From Diabrotica undecimpunctata (taxonomy: Eukaryota > Arthropoda > Insecta > Coleoptera > Chrysomelidae): a stretch of DNA of 64,000 bases. The DNA is taken from positions 144,345,108 through 144,409,107 of the forward strand of contig NC_092804.1 of the NCBI RefSeq assembly GCF_040954645.1, read 5' to 3'. Under the pieces are notes generated by a model. The model had not been told where the DNA came from and searched no databases. It saw only the letters and a list, made by a program, of their open reading frames with translations. Below, piece after piece: positions 60,964 through 64,000 of the stretch (positions within the stretch are counted from its first letter, which is position 1; the number at the start of each line of letters is the position of its first letter). Made by a program: the position numbers and the translations under genes.

Positions 60964-61930
60964 CAAAGAACATGTAACATTTAGTGCTGTGTTACAAAAA
61001 TAAAAGACAAGGAACTGTGTGATATTTAACAAGTTTGTGGAGTGTGCTGAAACATTTAGGTTTTTGATATAAAAAGTCAAATACTAAACAAATATTGTGT
61101 GAACTCTCTAATGTTGTTTCAAAACGGTGGCATTTTTTAAGAAAATACATGAACAATAAAACGTCTGATAGTCCGAGGCAAGTTGTATTTTAGATGAAAC
61201 TTGGATTTTCGCTAAAGGAAATATGTCAAAATCATCCTGGCAAGATGGCACCACGAAATGTTATTCTTCTAAACGATACATTATAATTCATGCTGGAAAT
61301 AAGGGTTTTATTCCTGACGCTAGTTTAATTTTTTCGTCCACAAAGTATACAGGTGATTACCATGGAAATATGAATGCAAATATTTTTGAAGAATGGTTTG
61401 AAAAAAATTTTTTAAAAAAATTGGAGCGACCATCCATAATAGTGTTGGATAATGCATCCTACCACCCAAGAGTAGAAGAGAGATTTCCTTCAAGCAGCTG
61501 GACAAAAGAAGAAATAAAGTTGTGGTTGACAGAAAAGAAAATTTATCACAGTGACATATTTTTATTTATATATTTACATTGAAAGCACAAAATTCAAAAG
61601 AAATTTGTTACTGACCAAATGGCTATTAAATATGGCCATAAAATTATTCGATTTCAGCTCTACTATTGCCACTATAATGCAATTGAGTTAGTTTGGGGTA
61701 TAGCCAAAAATTTTTATGATAAACATGCATCCAAAACAACAGATGACGCTAGCGTTCTTAGTTTATGGAAAGAATCGCTAGAACAAATAAAGGCAGAACA
61801 ATGGAAAAATTGTATTAGACATACGGAAGACATAATCGTTCAGTCTTTTCAAACCGAGCGAGTTAGCGTTATTCGGATAGACAATTCAGATAGTGACGAC
61901 TCTAATAGTGAAATATCAGACAGTGAATAG
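60692..61930 (+). pseudogene. Tc1/mariner-type (DDE_3) transposase, near-complete but interrupted
   Basis: N-terminal helix-turn-helix part at 60692-60880 (LSPEERRLVLKVENYF), then an (AT)n insertion. The catalytic part is in the same frame from about 61180: CILDETWIFAKGN (first Asp), WQDGTTKCY, DYHGNMNANIFEEWFEK, RPSIIVLDNASYHPRV (second Asp), one in-frame TGA at 61580-61582, GHKIIRFQLYYCHYNAIELV (Glu block) and an acidic Ser/Asp tail ending at 61930. This family is widespread in insects as unplaced DDE_3 proteins. Only one stop in 250 codons of the catalytic part suggests moderate age or a splice not recognised here. Confidence 0.85.
60894..60959. repeat. (AT)n microsatellite
   Basis: About 32 uninterrupted AT units inside the DDE_3 transposase relic. 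Confidence 0.95.
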
Positions 61931-62639
61931 GACAAATCGTTTGCTAAAAAGAAGTAACAAGAAAGTGTTTCGGGAATTCAATTTGGACTTTGTGGTGTGT
62001 TTTAGTTGAACGATAAAGTACCTTCGGTCTAATTACTGGACTGCATACTCTCAATATCCTTTGGTATTAATTACTGGACTACACGTGTTTAAACATTTTG
62101 ATTTGCTGAAAACTCGGAAGTGATTTAGTGCCAATTTGTTTCAAGGTCATATTTAATACAGTGTCTGCAGAAAGTAAAGTCTTGGATGTATTTTATTCAA
62201 ACTTGGACATACCAGCAACTTGGCAAGTATTTTCCAATTTAACTGCATGCAAAACCATTCGTATAATTTTCACTCTAAGCAAAATAGAGACTTATAGAGA
62301 CCTTGATGAACATTTGATGTCGACAAATAATTTCGAGTATTCGAAATATTCTGTCCCACTTCTTTTAACACGCTCTGTATATACATATTATATTCATTTT
62401 ATTTGTCTTTGATACAGTAAAATCCAATATTATTACTGAATATAAAATACAGGAAATTAAATATTTTTACTTTATAAGCGATCGGAATTAAATATTAACG
62501 CCCCACTGTTTGAGGCCCACTGATCATATCTTAATTACATATCGGCCACCATAGGGTAAAAGGAGTAAACGTTTCTTATACATTTTAGAGAAAAATAAAA
62601 GTTGTAGATCATAAAATGTTCTTTAATATTGAGAGTTTC

Positions 62640-62870
62640 AAAATTAAAATAGATTAAGAATTGGCCGAGATAATTTCAAAAAACCCTTATTTTTACGTAT
62701 TTTATAAATGTTAATAACTTTCTTTTTTTGCATAATGACATATATAATATAACTTCTCAAACATGTGACTGTTAATGAGTTATTAAAGTGTGCTAAATTT
62801 CAAACGGATCGATCAAATAATTTGTAAGTTATTCAATTTGTTTATCCCGGAGAGTGATTATTATTACAAC
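62640..62870. repeat. Diverged fragment of the long-terminal-inverted-repeat element
   Basis: GATCGATCAAATAATTTGTA then AGTTATTCAATTTGTTTATC resembles GATCGGTCAAATACTTTAAA in the left arm of the 48.2-50.5-kb element. 61930-62640 otherwise shows nothing recognised. Confidence 0.5.
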
Positions 62871-62879
62871 TGTACTTGC

Positions 62880-64000
62880 CCAGACAGTCGCTATAGAGGT
62901 ATTTTGTAAATCGCAATCGATTCTTTGATCAAGTTGATCATTCAGAACTATATCTGTATTTTTTAATTTATTAATTTCCATAGGTTCCCATAAAGATAGC
63001 TTAAAGCCTTTATTTTGAATATGGATAACTTGAAATTGGTTATTAAACGAATGATTATGATCTATAAGGTGAAGTGCTTTCTTAGAATCTGGTTATCTAT
63101 TACTGAAAGGCTTTTAGTGTTCTGCTATAGGTTTGTTAAAGGTTCTACCAGTTTGACCGATGTAAGTTTTTGGGCAGTCACCACATGTAAGTTTGCATAC
63201 ACCATTGTGTAAGCGCTTTTTTTGGCTTTTATTTTTAATAAATTTGCTTAAGTTATTCATATTTTGTCTATATCTTGCCTGTATATTTAATAGGGCAAGA
63301 TGTACTGGATTGTTTGTCTGGTTTTTCTACGGTTTTCTTATGCAGTTTTTGGTTTAAAATTTTGTTATTGTTTGTTCGGTGTACCCATTGTTCACTGTTA
63401 TTTGCTTAATGATATTCAATTATATTGCGAAGTTATTTTTGACAAAGAGAACTTCTGTTAATGTATGGTAGCCTGTTAATGTGTGTTGTTTATGGTAGCC
63501 TTCTAAATATTTATTGATTTTTCTTCTATTTCTATTGTATATTCAATATGTATATGGAGTGAATTAATGTAAGATGATAAGAATTGGTCAAGTTGCTTCT
63601 TAGTTTCTGTAAAGCATACCAGTATATTGTCTCCATCAATATAAAAACTGTTTGAATACGAGATGTTTTTTGAAATTTATTTCACTGTCTTTACATATTA
63701 CACATGCTGTAATTTGGTCCCTCCACCAGCACCAGACTTAGCAAATAGAGTACTTACTTCCAAATTATCGTCTTGTACCGTTATTGTAAATCGGTCGTCC
63801 AGATTATAATAAAACCAATTTAAGTCTTTTTCTTTTTACTTTACCTATTTAAATTTGTTCTACGTTTACAAACAATTCATCAATCCAACATTTAATTTGA
63901 TTGTTCTCTGTCGTTTTATTTTTTCTATATTTTTTATTAATAAAATTCCTCATCTAATAAAAACTTCCCTACAGATGCGATTGCTCCCATATATGTATTA
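62880..64000 (-). mobile_element. Penelope-like element with GIY-YIG domain, 5' partial at window edge
   Basis: Minus-strand frames from the right edge: a decayed reverse transcriptase end (near 63650 a degraded YVDD block; then IEYTIEIEEE-like text), NNGYTEQTI, IQARYRQNMNNLSKFIKNKS, and the endonuclease block NGVCKLTCGDCPKTYIGQTG with RTF (near 63120-63215), the signature start of the GIY-YIG domain. Heavy frameshifting. It continues beyond the right edge. Different copy from 23.1-23.7 kb, with a better preserved YIGQTGR. Confidence 0.85.

Noticed and set aside
60889..61080. Frame coding for a Tyr/Ile repeat
   Set aside because: Translation of the (AT)n microsatellite.
1..64000. CRISPR array, bacterial operon, tRNA or rRNA
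   Set aside because: No regularly spaced repeats, no ribosome-binding-site-led gene clusters and no cloverleaf or rRNA motifs were seen; all evidence is of spliced animal DNA.

Overview
This is a window of animal nuclear DNA: AT-rich, with spliced genes, long introns, microsatellites and a dense load of transposable elements. The transposon set (BEL/Pao, Penelope-like, RTE/Jockey-type LINEs, piggyBac, pogo, Tc1/mariner, a Sola-like element) and a macroglobulin complement-related (Mcr) gene point to an insect. A beetle is my best guess from the LINE style with GAAGAAG tails, but that is inference. I saw no tRNA, rRNA, CRISPR or bacterial features.

The one large host gene is on the minus strand. 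Eighteen coding exons from 47922 down to 2505 join with GT-AG introns and a consistent reading frame for about 1468 residues. They encode a secreted alpha-2-macroglobulin/thioester-family protein with an LDL-receptor class A module, the arrangement of insect Mcr (Tep6). The exons run: signal peptide and a Tyr/Asn/Gly/Pro-rich N-terminus; MG domains; the LDLa module; MG7; CUB; the thioester domain. The last roughly 300 residues lie left of the window. An intact CGEQ thioester tetrapeptide opens exon 16.

Almost everything else sits in the introns. Intron 17 (2899-7084) holds a Jockey-like LINE relic and a broken copy of a brinker DNA-binding domain. Intron 12 (12955-16502) holds a plus-strand THAP-domain gene or fragment whose second exon is enclosed by an inverted pair of foldback MITEs. 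Intron 7 (22592-32874, 10 kb) holds a nested stack: a full BEL/Pao LTR retrotransposon (23812-31207, 5-bp target duplication) inside a Tc1-like transposase gene next to a Penelope-like 3' end. It also holds a perfect 210-bp palindrome. Introns 5 and 6 carry RTE-like LINE 3' ends. Intron 2 carries a piggyBac element with TTAA duplications and intron 1 a pogo-like transposase.

Upstream of the first coding exon (48-64 kb) I see only mobile DNA: a 2.3-kb element with about 400-bp inverted termini, LINE and Penelope fragments, a second piggyBac, and a second pogo-like element into which a Sola-like transposon (55006-56569, 4-bp target duplication) inserted. Further right are a 1.1-kb LINE reverse transcriptase, a mariner relic, a Tc1-like DDE transposase ORF and a second GIY-YIG Penelope-like element. 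A 5' non-coding Mcr exon is implied by an acceptor at 47928 but was not located.
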